Shown here in pieces: positions 54,393 through 61,692 of a stretch of DNA of 64,000 nt (the first letter of the stretch is position 1; each line of letters begins with the position of its first letter). The notes beneath the pieces were generated by a model. It was not told the origin of the DNA. It saw nothing but the letters and a program-made list of their open reading frames with translations, and ran no database searches. Position numbers and translations under genes: made by a program. Source of the DNA: Kordia sp965283645 (GTDB lineage Bacteria; Bacteroidota; Bacteroidia; Flavobacteriales; Flavobacteriaceae); the NCBI RefSeq assembly GCF_965283645.1, contig NZ_CBDIPG010000001.1:2604001-2668000 (forward strand), written 5' to 3'.

Positions 54393-56087
54393 ATGATACG
54401 AAAGATGGCAAAATTTTGGAATTTTATTGGTTTCGTACTTATAGCTTCAACCATTTTGGCTCAGGAAATGCCCGAAAATGCTTCTTCTAAAGAAATGCTA
54501 ACTTTTATCATTCAGCAAAAACATTCCAATCCAGATTTAGCCAATAAATATGCGCAAATTCTTCTCGAAAAAAGTAAACACGAAAATAACGAACGAGGAA
54601 TTTACAATGCATACTTTCAAAAAAGTCGTATTGCCAATATAGAAGGTAATTATTCGCTCGCCATTAAATATTCAGATTCGGCAATTGTTTCTGCCAATCT
54701 ATTTAAAGATGAATTTTCAAAAGCAGTTGCTTTTCTAGCTAAAGGAAATGCAATTGTGTATTTAGGAAATAACAAAGAAGCATTGGCAAACTATTTGAAA
54801 GCGCTCGATATCGGAACAACATCAGAAAAAATTGAATTAATTGTTCGTGCAAAGGCAAACATTGCCAAAGTAAAAAGACGCATGGAATTTTACGAAGAAG
54901 CGTTGGAAATTTATAAAAACAATGCGCTTTTGGCTGAAAAACATACGTTTAAAGATCCGCTCATTGTCATTAATTCATACATGGGAATTGGCGGTACATT
55001 TTTACGTCTGCAACAACCAGATTCTACCTTGCAGTATTCGAAAATTGGATTGCAAAAAAGCTTGGCAATTAATGATGATGAAGGTGTAAGTTATTTTTAT
55101 ATCGATATTGGTATTGCATATTTTATAAAAGGTGATTTTGAGGTTGCGATCAATTATTTGAGCAAAGCTGAAAAAATTACCAAAGGATTAAACAATCAAA
55201 AACGATTGACCGAAATTTACTATTACATAGGAAAATCGTATTATGAATTGAAAACGTATGAGAAAGCAATTCAATTTCTAAAAAATGTAGAAACTATTGT
55301 TGCGACAAAAAATTCTACAGATAAAAACAGTTTCAATCCGCCAGAATTATTAGGTACGTATCGTGCGTTGGCAAACTCGTATGAACAATTGCAAAATAAT
55401 GAACAACATTTGCAATATGCAGAAAAATATATTGAGCTCAACAAGTACAATGAAGTTCAAAATATTGAAGTACTAAAAGAGTTGTATGAAACCGTTCGAA
55501 AACAAAATAATGACTTATCATCCTTAACGTCTAAATTAGAAAATCGTTTACTATATGCGATTCTATTTATAATTTTTGTCTTAGGATTGTGCGGTCTCTT
55601 TTTGTTTAAATTTTTTAAGATTCGAAAACAAAACAAGATCATTTTTGAAAAACTAGTATTGCAAATAGAAGCTAAAAAAGTTCCAGAAAAGAAAACTAAT
55701 ATTATCATAAAAGATAAAAAAGTAGAAGCCATTTTGGAAGGTTTAGAAAAGCTAGAACAATCGTTATATTTTCTAAATAGCAATTGTAATTTGCAAAATA
55801 TGGCTAAAAAAGTAAAGACAAATACAACCTATTTATCTAAAATAATAAGTACTTATAAAGAAAAGAAATTTTATGAATACATCAACGAGTTACGCATTGA
55901 ATATGTGTTGAAGCGACTCAAAGAAGATTCAAAATTTCGGAACTATTCCATCAAGCATATTGCGGAAGAAATTGGATATAAAAGTACAAACTCGTTCACA
56001 AAATACTTCAAAGCACACACAAAAATCTATCCTTCGTATTACATTAAAAATCTTGAAGATACTGTTAAAAATAATGACTCAAATTAA
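54393..56087 (+). CDS. Membrane TPR sensor with AraC-type DNA-binding domain (copy B)
   Basis: The 564-residue product is a paralog of the gene at 51616-53322 with the same order: signal peptide (about 1-27), TPRs to about 375 (SYFYIDIGIAYFIKGDFEVAINYL), a membrane helix at about 386-408 and an AraC HTH at about 455-555. The HTH half (ELRIEYVLKRLKEDSKF, KHIAEEIGYKSTNSFTKYFK) is almost identical to copy A, while the TPR part has diverged more. This suggests the two recognise similar DNA but different signals. It is followed by its own Gly-Gly peptide gene. Confidence 0.9.
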   Translation: MIRKMAKFWNFIGFVLIASTILAQEMPENASSKEMLTFIIQQKHSNPDLANKYAQILLEKSKHENNERGIYNAYFQKSRIANIEGNYSLAIKYSDSAIVSANLFKDEFSKAVAFLAKGNAIVYLGNNKEALANYLKALDIGTTSEKIELIVRAKANIAKVKRRMEFYEEALEIYKNNALLAEKHTFKDPLIVINSYMGIGGTFLRLQQPDSTLQYSKIGLQKSLAINDDEGVSYFYIDIGIAYFIKGDFEVAINYLSKAEKITKGLNNQKRLTEIYYYIGKSYYELKTYEKAIQFLKNVETIVATKNSTDKNSFNPPELLGTYRALANSYEQLQNNEQHLQYAEKYIELNKYNEVQNIEVLKELYETVRKQNNDLSSLTSKLENRLLYAILFIIFVLGLCGLFLFKFFKIRKQNKIIFEKLVLQIEAKKVPEKKTNIIIKDKKVEAILEGLEKLEQSLYFLNSNCNLQNMAKKVKTNTTYLSKIISTYKEKKFYEYINELRIEYVLKRLKEDSKFRNYSIKHIAEEIGYKSTNSFTKYFKAHTKIYPSYYIKNLEDTVKNNDSN

Positions 56088-56097
56088 CTAATTTGAG
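56078..56097. promoter_or_regulatory. Palindrome CTCAAATT-N4-AATTTGAG over regulator B stop codon
   Basis: The arms 56078-56085 and 56090-56097 are perfect and identical to those at 53310-53329; only the central four bases differ (AACT here). Confidence 0.7.
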
Positions 56098-56171
56098 GTG
56101 TCAATACTGCGCGAAAATTACATGAATAGACTATCTTTCTAGTAGAAAGTTCATTTTAAAACCAAATACTT

Positions 56172-56327
56172 ATGAAAGTGAAAACTTTACAGAAGATATA
56201 TTTTAAGAAATCGACGATTGCTAGAATTAATGAAGCTACTGTTCATCAACTAAAAGGTGGTACACGTACACTTGATGAAGAAAAAAGTGGACTTGGTTCA
56301 TTTTGTGCAGGAAATCAATGTTTTTAA
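56172..56327 (+). CDS. Gly-Gly leader peptide linked to regulator B
   Basis: The 51-residue product starts MKVKTLQKIYFKKSTIARIN, with Gly-Gly at 29-30 in LKGGTR, and has a 21-residue tail with two Cys (CAGNQC) near the C terminus. It starts 84 bases after the regulator B stop, close to the 90 bases in cassette A, and a terminator follows. It is the only close match in the window to the cassette A peptide, which supports duplication of a regulator-peptide unit. Confidence 0.8.
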   Translation: MKVKTLQKIYFKKSTIARINEATVHQLKGGTRTLDEEKSGLGSFCAGNQCF

Positions 56328-56352
56328 TATATATACTTACGAATTCACATGT

Positions 56353-56387
56353 AAAAATCGGAAGGAATACTTCCGATTTTTTTATGT
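56353..56387 (+). terminator. Terminator after the cassette B peptide
   Basis: The 11-bp stem AAAATCGGAAG / CTTCCGATTTT with a 5-base loop is followed by T residues. Confidence 0.88.
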
Positions 56388-56536
56388 CTAAATTTTAAAA
56401 CAACACATTTTTTTAGGCTACCTCAACTGCTTTAATTTTTGATTTTCTTGCGGAAGCAATCTTTTGAATTCCTCTATTTCAATGATACATTTACAAAATC
56501 AAAATCACGTATCGATTCATAAAACAATAGAAAAAG

Positions 56537-56543
56537 TACGTGT
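56537..56543 (+). promoter_or_regulatory. TACGTGT element upstream of a peptide gene
   Basis: This is the second copy of the heptamer also found at 53708-53714, here 50 bases before the ATG at 56594. Confidence 0.35.
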
Positions 56544-56593
56544 AGTGAACAATAATTATTAATTATAATTTTTTAACCTTAAAAAGTAAAATC

Positions 56594-56779
56594 ATGAAAA
56601 AAAAGAATTTAAAAAACCTACGATTATCAAAAGAGAAAGTGACAACTTTTCAAGTTAACAATTCAGTTAAAGGAGGATATACACCTGTTATTTCTGTAGA
56701 ACCAGAGTTTTGCAACTTTACTTACAACAACTGGTGTTACAAAACTGGAGCGCCAGGAATTTGTACGGCTGCAAAATAG
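56594..56779 (+). CDS. Double-glycine leader peptide (RiPP-type precursor)
   Basis: The 61-residue product has the leader MKKKNLKNLRLSKEKVTTFQ, Gly-Gly at 27-28 in SVKGG, and a core with three Cys and four Thr (EFCNFTYNNWCYKTG, ICTAAK). It is monocistronic, with a promoter region of about 200 bases and a terminator. Confidence 0.84.
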   Translation: MKKKNLKNLRLSKEKVTTFQVNNSVKGGYTPVISVEPEFCNFTYNNWCYKTGAPGICTAAK

Positions 56780-56803
56780 TAGTAAGTATAACTAGATAAT
56801 TGT

Positions 56804-56836
56804 AAAAGCTCTTGAACTATTCAGGAGCTTTTTTTA
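56804..56836 (+). terminator. Terminator after a peptide gene
   Basis: The stem AAAAGCTCTTGA / TCAGGAGCTTTT, with one G-T pair and a 5-base loop, is followed by T residues. Confidence 0.8.
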
Positions 56837-56898
56837 TGATTCAAAATTGATACATTAAAGCCTCATTACGAACAATCGTGAAATAATTTGTTACTCAA

Positions 56899-57021
56899 TG
56901 AAACAGATTGCCTCGAATTTCTATAAAATTCTCGCAATGACGAAGTAATAAAGAAGAATCGTTTGTGAAATTATCCGTTGGTTATTTGTTTATTTCTTCT
57001 CAACTACGCTCGAAGTGACAA
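56899..57021. repeat. Dispersed repeat block (second copy)
   Basis: On the minus strand, CGTCATTGCGAG and GGCAATCTGTTTC at 56899-56941 match the element at 21673-21715. Adjacent, at about 56997-57021, is a GTCACTTCGAGCGTAGTTGAGAA-type motif that, from memory, is widely scattered in flavobacterial genomes. Confidence 0.55.
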
Positions 57022-57033
57022 TATTGACTTTAT

Positions 57034-58179
57034 TTAAATACGATTCAAAATTTCTGCGGCTTGTTGTACTGTTTCTTCCGTTTTGGCAAAGCAGAATCGC
57101 AACAATTTATGATCTTCTTTATTGGTGTTAAACACAGAAAGTGGAATAGACGCAATTTTGTATTCTCGCGTTAAGCGCTTGGCAAATTCGGTATCCAATT
57201 CATCTGTAATATTTTCATAAGATAATACTTGAAAATACGTTCCTTGTGATGGTTTCCATGTAAAACGTGAATCTTTGATGGCATTTAAAAAATAATCTCG
57301 CTTTCGCTGAAAAAAACTCGGAAGTGCTTCATAATGTGCTGGATTTTTGAGGTACTTTCCAATACCAATTTGCATCGGATGGTTTACAGAAAACACATTG
57401 AATTGATGCACTTTTTTAAATTCGTCCATCAATGCTTTTGGCGCCACACAATAGCCCATTTTCCAACCTGTATTGTGAAAAGTTTTCCCGAAAGAAGCTG
57501 TGATAAAAGCACGTTCGGCTAGTTTCGGATACAAAGCCGCACTTTGATGTTGTGCGCCATCAAAAATAATATGTTCATACACTTCATCACTCAATAATAT
57601 GATATTTGTGTTTTCTAAAATTGATGACAACGTAGCCATATCTTCTGTAGACAAAACCGTTCCACTCGGATTGTGCGGTGTGTTGATAATCATTAACTTG
57701 GTATTGTCATTAATTTTACTGCGAACTTCATTCCAATCCATTGAAAATTCCTTTCCTTTTAGTTGAATTGGCACTACTGTTCCTCCGTTTGCTTCCACGG
57801 CTGGCGCATAACAATCGTAAGCAGGTGTAACTATGATAACTTCATCATTTGGGCGTACAAATGCACTTACGATGGTAAATATAGCTTGTGTTGCGCCTGC
57901 TGTGACCACAATTTCAGTATCAGGATTGTAGTTTCGTTGGTACAAATATTCCATTTTTTCAGCAATAGCTTCACGCAACACTATTGCGCCTGGCATTGGC
58001 GCATATTGATTGTAATTTTCGCTCAACGCTTTCTGAACAAGTTCAATTAGTTTCGGATCTGAAGGAAAATTTGGAAATCCTTGCGAAAGATTAATCGCGT
58101 TTTCCTTTGCCGCTAATTGACTCATTACGGTAAAAATGGTTGTTCCTACGTTTGGAAGTTTGGATGTATGTTGGATCAT
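57034..58179 (-). CDS. Methionine aminotransferase (YbdL-like, PLP-dependent)
   Basis: The 381-residue class I/II aminotransferase starts with SKLPNVGTTIFTVMS and NLSQGFPNFP, has TPAYDCYAPAVEANGG, NTPHNPSGTVLS, SDEVYEHIIFD and the PLP Lys in SFGKTFHNTGWKMGY. These fit the YbdL/kynurenine aminotransferase group, which uses methionine and aromatic donors. Its keto-acid amide product partner, an omega-amidase, is coded at 47673-48455 on the same strand. Confidence 0.92.
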   Translation of the reverse strand: MIQHTSKLPNVGTTIFTVMSQLAAKENAINLSQGFPNFPSDPKLIELVQKALSENYNQYAPMPGAIVLREAIAEKMEYLYQRNYNPDTEIVVTAGATQAIFTIVSAFVRPNDEVIIVTPAYDCYAPAVEANGGTVVPIQLKGKEFSMDWNEVRSKINDNTKLMIINTPHNPSGTVLSTEDMATLSSILENTNIILLSDEVYEHIIFDGAQHQSAALYPKLAERAFITASFGKTFHNTGWKMGYCVAPKALMDEFKKVHQFNVFSVNHPMQIGIGKYLKNPAHYEALPSFFQRKRDYFLNAIKDSRFTWKPSQGTYFQVLSYENITDELDTEFAKRLTREYKIASIPLSVFNTNKEDHKLLRFCFAKTEETVQQAAEILNRI

Positions 58180-58275
58180 GTTGTTGTTTTGTTGCTGTTT
58201 GTTAAAAGTCGTGAATTTTAACGGTTTCCAAAAATACTTCTTGAAACTTTTTGCAACACATTTGATATTTAATTA

Positions 58276-58291
58276 TTACGGGAATACCGTA
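58276..58291. promoter_or_regulatory. Dyad TTACGGGAATACCGTA upstream of a peptide gene
   Basis: The perfect arms TACGG and CCGTA are spaced by 5 bases. It ends 53 bases before the ATG at 58345. The same element precedes the genes starting at 58693 and 15942. Confidence 0.65.
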
Positions 58292-58344
58292 GCGGCTTCC
58301 GAATACATTTCACTAATATTATGTTGAAAATCAAAACTTATATC

Positions 58345-58524
58345 ATGAAGAAAAGAAATTTAAAATCCTTAAAATTAAATAAGAATTCTGTCTCAAACCT
58401 CGATTTAAAAAATATTCAAGGAGGTATTTGGTATCTATCGTTCGGGTCGCCATGTCAAACACACGAACCACATTATTGCACTTCAAATAATAGACATTGT
58501 GTAACGGTAATCGTTTGTTTGTAA
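58345..58524 (+). CDS. Double-glycine leader peptide (RiPP-type precursor)
   Basis: The 59-residue product has the leader MKKRNLKSLKLNKNSVSNLD, Gly-Gly at 26-27 in NIQGG and a core with four Cys (SPC, YC, HC, VC) and several Ser and Thr. I use the ATG at 58345; the frame extends 8 codons upstream to another ATG that does not fit the family. It is divergent from the aminotransferase. Confidence 0.84.
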   Translation: MKKRNLKSLKLNKNSVSNLDLKNIQGGIWYLSFGSPCQTHEPHYCTSNNRHCVTVIVCL

Positions 58525-58622
58525 AAACGAAGTTAGAAGTACAGATTACTTATACAGAGCGATTTACTACTTTTTAGCTATTGAAATTTTAAACAGATTG
58601 TTGTAAGCTATTGTTGTTCTTA

Positions 58623-58638
58623 TTACGGCAATACCGTA
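58623..58638. promoter_or_regulatory. Dyad TTACGGCAATACCGTA upstream of a disrupted peptide gene
   Basis: It differs at one base from the element at 58276-58291 and ends 54 bases before the ATG at 58693. The bases between element and ATG are also similar in the two genes. Confidence 0.65.
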
Positions 58639-58692
58639 CTTGTTTTTGAAATTATTTGAGTAGTATTACATTATAACCAAAACTTTCATATC

Positions 58693-58848
58693 ATGAAATA
58701 GCAACAATTAAAAACGTAGAAACTAAACAAAAAGTGTATTTCAACTTTGGAAATAACTACTGTAAAAGGTGGTTGTCCAACTGATAATTGCCCAAATCGA
58801 ACACGCGATCGTTCTTGTATTGAATCGTGCAATGGTATGTGTCAGTAA
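58693..58848 (+). pseudogene. Double-glycine peptide gene interrupted by two amber codons
   Basis: From the ATG at 58693 the frame reads M-K-stop-QQLKT-stop-KLNKKCISTLEITTVKGG and then a 24-residue core with five Cys, ending at TAA 58846-58848. Codons 3 and 9 are both TAG; everything else, including length, Gly-Gly at 26-27, promoter dyad and terminator, is intact. Single base changes (for example AAG and TTG to TAG) explain both. It is most simply a recent pseudogene; readthrough of TAG is a less likely option. Confidence 0.75.
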
Positions 58849-58874
58849 GATTTTACATTTTTACAAAAAAAAGG

Positions 58875-58905
58875 AAAGTTTCAAGTTTAATTTGAAACTT
58901 TTTCA
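58875..58905 (+). terminator. Terminator after the disrupted peptide gene
   Basis: The 10-bp stem AAAGTTTCAA / TTGAAACTTT with a 7-base loop is followed by T residues. Confidence 0.75.
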
Positions 58906-59235
58906 GTTTTTATCATTTCGTTTTCTTCAGCAATTAAAAGTATGATTCACTATTGAAATATAACGTACTGTTTTTATAAAACGTCAGATGTGAGTTTATG
59001 CAAAAAAATCAATAGTCAATTTAAGAAATAAATTATAATATATTGATTTTAAGTGTTTTAAATATATAAAAAATATTAATTTAATTTGAATTCACAGTAA
59101 AAAAAAGTCATTTTTACATTACAAAATAATCCTTCTTTTTTCGTATTGATATTTTATAAAAGGTCATATGCTTGTCTTTGTTTGTCTATTTTTTTGACAT
59201 TCCTTTGAACCATGTTAAACTAAAACTCAAACATT
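58906..59235 (+). promoter_or_regulatory. AT-rich upstream region of a peptide gene with a candidate promoter
   Basis: No gene is supported in this stretch. Near its end, TTTG at 59177-59180 and TTCCTTTG at 59200-59207 are 19 bases apart, close to the flavobacterial -33/-7 pattern (TTTG, then TAnnTTTG). They lie 28 bases before the ATG at 59236. Confidence 0.45.
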
Positions 59236-59511
59236 ATGAAAAAAAAGAATTTAAGTAAAATCGCATTAAACAAAAGAACAGTTTCAGCCTTTAACAGTTA
59301 TAATGTTAATGGAGGTCAACATTTACCTTCTAACTATGAAAATCATGGAGACTACAGTGATGTACATTCTGATTTAGTTTCACTTCCTGTAGCAGGAAAT
59401 TGTGCAGGAGATACTTTTGCATTGTCATGTATTTGTGGAGGAATTAATAACAATACAACAACTGCTACTCCAGTTGATAGAGAACCAGCTGCTCCAGTAC
59501 GTAACAGATAA
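59236..59511 (+). CDS. Long-core double-glycine leader peptide
   Basis: The 91-residue product has the leader MKKKNLSKIALNKRTVSAFN and Gly-Gly at 26-27 in NVNGG. Its core of 64 residues is twice the usual length, rich in His, Asp, Thr and Pro, with three Cys (NC and CIC). It may belong to a different product class than the short Cys-rich cores. A GCGAAC/GTTCGC hairpin terminates it. Confidence 0.8.
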   Translation: MKKKNLSKIALNKRTVSAFNSYNVNGGQHLPSNYENHGDYSDVHSDLVSLPVAGNCAGDTFALSCICGGINNNTTTATPVDREPAAPVRNR

Positions 59512-59522
59512 TTAATATTGAT

Positions 59523-59553
59523 ACAAGCGAACCTGCGTTCGCTTGTGTTTTTA
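59523..59553 (+). terminator. ACAAGCGAAC-CTGC-GTTCGCTTGT terminator
   Basis: A perfect 10-bp stem followed by GTGTTTTT. It shares the GCGAAC/GTTCGC core with hairpins after other peptide genes. Confidence 0.88.
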
Positions 59554-59564
59554 TGTTTTACATA

Positions 59565-60173
59565 TTACTCAAAAGTTTTTAAAATTTCTTCTAAGTTTTC
59601 AATAATTGGATCAACATCTTTGTTGTTCTTTTTTTGTTTTTTACGCATTATCACAAAGCCAACAAATAGCACCCAAGTGTACGTGAGTCCGTAGGCTATT
59701 AATTTGAATTTCCAACTTGCTCCATACAAAACATCTTGAAAGTAGATTGTCATTCCGACAGCAAGCATTAGCAGATAAACTGGCATAAAAAAGTTCGTTA
59801 TCCATTTTAAATAGCGCAGTTTTTTTAGCATTTTTGTAGCAAACGCTTTCATGTTTTCAGAAATATCATTCGGTGTACGCCAAAATAATACACGATACCA
59901 CATCATTGCTAAAGTTACTGTTAGCAGGATACACATAAAAGTAAGTCCTAGGTAAAAACTGTCTGATCGTCCTTTGAGCGGATTTGTTTTCCACAACCAA
60001 ATAAATACAGCAAATACAATAGCAAATGAAAGACTCATTAACAAGTTTCCAAAGACAATTTTACGCTGTAGTTTTTTGAGTTTCGCAAACAACGAATCGC
60101 CTACATTTGTAGTTTTAATTTCTCCCGAAGAAACCGATTTCCAATCGTTTACCATGTCGTTAAAATCATTCAT
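59565..60173 (-). CDS. Four-helix membrane protein in a sigma factor operon
   Basis: The 202-residue product has a soluble N terminus (MNDFNDMVNDWKSVSSGEIK) and four membrane helices in two pairs (about 40-62, 75-95, 122-142, 155-175), then a charged tail. Its start overlaps the sigma factor stop by 8 bases. The position suggests a membrane partner or anti-sigma protein, but there is no recognisable zinc anti-sigma motif. Confidence 0.78.
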   Translation of the reverse strand: MNDFNDMVNDWKSVSSGEIKTTNVGDSLFAKLKKLQRKIVFGNLLMSLSFAIVFAVFIWLWKTNPLKGRSDSFYLGLTFMCILLTVTLAMMWYRVLFWRTPNDISENMKAFATKMLKKLRYLKWITNFFMPVYLLMLAVGMTIYFQDVLYGASWKFKLIAYGLTYTWVLFVGFVIMRKKQKKNNKDVDPIIENLEEILKTFE

Positions 60174-60657
60174 TGTTGTATATTTTTAATAGTCGTTTTT
60201 TAATTCTGCTGATACGAACACCAACATTGTTAGCTTCGATTCCGATGATCTCTGCAATTTCCTTGTAACTCAATTCTTCTAAAACCAAACTGATAATTAA
60301 ACGTTCATCTTTTTTGAGTTTTTGCACACATTGCATGAGTTTGTTTACACGATTTTCTTTGGCTTGCTGTTCAGTGTCAATCACTTCTTCAAACGTGTCT
60401 GGCAGTTCGCTATTGAACAAGCGCACATGTTTTTTAGCATGTCTGTTGAATGTTATGGTTGTATTGAGCGTAACACGGTATAACCATGTGGTCAATTTTG
60501 AATTTCCTTTGAAATTTTTGAGTCCATTCCAAACGTTGATCAATACTTCTTGATATAGATCATCAACCAACTCTTTTTCATAGAGATAGGCAAGACAAAT
60601 TCTATAGATTTTGTCTTTGTGATGTGTGATGATTTCTTGGAAATATTCTTCTTGCAT
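60166..60657 (-). CDS. ECF RNA polymerase sigma factor
   Basis: The 163-residue protein has sigma region 2 (DKIYRICLAYLYEKELVDDLYQE, then KLTTWLYRVTLNTTI) and region 4 (LVLEELSYKEIAEIIGIEAN, then VGVRISRIKKRLLKI). It directs RNA polymerase to a set of extracytoplasmic-function promoters. It starts 9 bases after the alpha/beta hydrolase stop and overlaps the membrane protein gene, forming a three-gene operon. Confidence 0.93.
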   Translation of the reverse strand: MQEEYFQEIITHHKDKIYRICLAYLYEKELVDDLYQEVLINVWNGLKNFKGNSKLTTWLYRVTLNTTITFNRHAKKHVRLFNSELPDTFEEVIDTEQQAKENRVNKLMQCVQKLKKDERLIISLVLEELSYKEIAEIIGIEANNVGVRISRIKKRLLKIYNNE

Positions 60658-60666
60658 TGATGTACG

Positions 60667-61542
60667 TTACTTTTTGATAAAGTTTGAAACTTCTTTGAAA
60701 AATTCCGTTGGATTGTCGAGCATGATAAAATGTTCAGCTTTGTTTATGATTTTTACGGTACAAGTATTGCAATTTTTGTATTGCTCTTGATACATTTTTA
60801 GTTTAGTAGCCTGTGTAAAGTTAGGAAATTGCGCAATAGTTGTATTCCAATTGGTTAACACTAATGTTGGTGTTTTTATGTTAGATATTTTGTCTCGTAA
60901 ATCGTTGCTCATCATTTCAAACATAGTGTAGCCAAGTGTTCTTCTATCAGATTTTGCGGCATCATTCAATACAAAATCTAGCTTTTCTTTGTTGCGCATC
61001 ATGCTATTTAAGGTCTGTTTTAAGGTATTTCGCAACGTAACACTATCCATTGGCATGTACATTTCTTTGAGCATTCCGTAAGAAGATTTTACAATTTCTT
61101 CCGTTACTGCAGGATTTGAAGCGCCAGCTAAGAATGGTAAACTGTCTACAATGATAATTTTTGAAACAATATCTTCTTCATCAATTGCCATGAGTAAACT
61201 TGTAAATCCGCCAATACTGTGACCAATTAACACGCTATTGTCTGTTTTTTGCTTTTTAATATATTTGATTAGTTGTGTTTTTACTTCTTGCAAAACAGTT
61301 TCTGAAGCAATTGGTTTTGCGCCACCGTAACCTGCTAAAGTAATAACATGAATTTGATAGTTTTCTTTGTATTTGGCAACCGTTTCGTTCCAAACATTTC
61401 CTGAACATGATGCGCCCGGAATTAGAAACATGGTATCGCCTTTTCCGTGAACTGTAACTTCAAAAGCTGTTGATGGTGTATTTTCTTGTGCTTGTATATT
61501 CGCGAAAGCGAGACATAAAAAAATAGATAAGATAATTTTCAT
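60667..61542 (-). CDS. Secreted alpha/beta hydrolase
   Basis: The 291-residue enzyme has a signal peptide (1-18, ending NIQAQ), the nucleophile elbow GHSIGG with its Ser near residue 109, IIVDSLPFLAG and a late His in KAEHFIMLDNP. These make a plausible Ser-Asp-His triad of a lipase or esterase. It leads an operon with an ECF sigma factor, so its product or substrate may be linked to an envelope stress response. Confidence 0.87.
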   Translation of the reverse strand: MKIILSIFLCLAFANIQAQENTPSTAFEVTVHGKGDTMFLIPGASCSGNVWNETVAKYKENYQIHVITLAGYGGAKPIASETVLQEVKTQLIKYIKKQKTDNSVLIGHSIGGFTSLLMAIDEEDIVSKIIIVDSLPFLAGASNPAVTEEIVKSSYGMLKEMYMPMDSVTLRNTLKQTLNSMMRNKEKLDFVLNDAAKSDRRTLGYTMFEMMSNDLRDKISNIKTPTLVLTNWNTTIAQFPNFTQATKLKMYQEQYKNCNTCTVKIINKAEHFIMLDNPTEFFKEVSNFIKK

Positions 61543-61692
61543 CGTTTTTGATTTTGTATTTCCCTTTTAGTACAGACATGTTTTATTTATTACAGTTTTA
61601 TTTTAAAAAAATTGAAATAAAATGCTTGTCTCATGATTTTAAACGCGATTCTAGCTATTATTTTCTATTAGAAATTACTCGAACTAAAGTTT

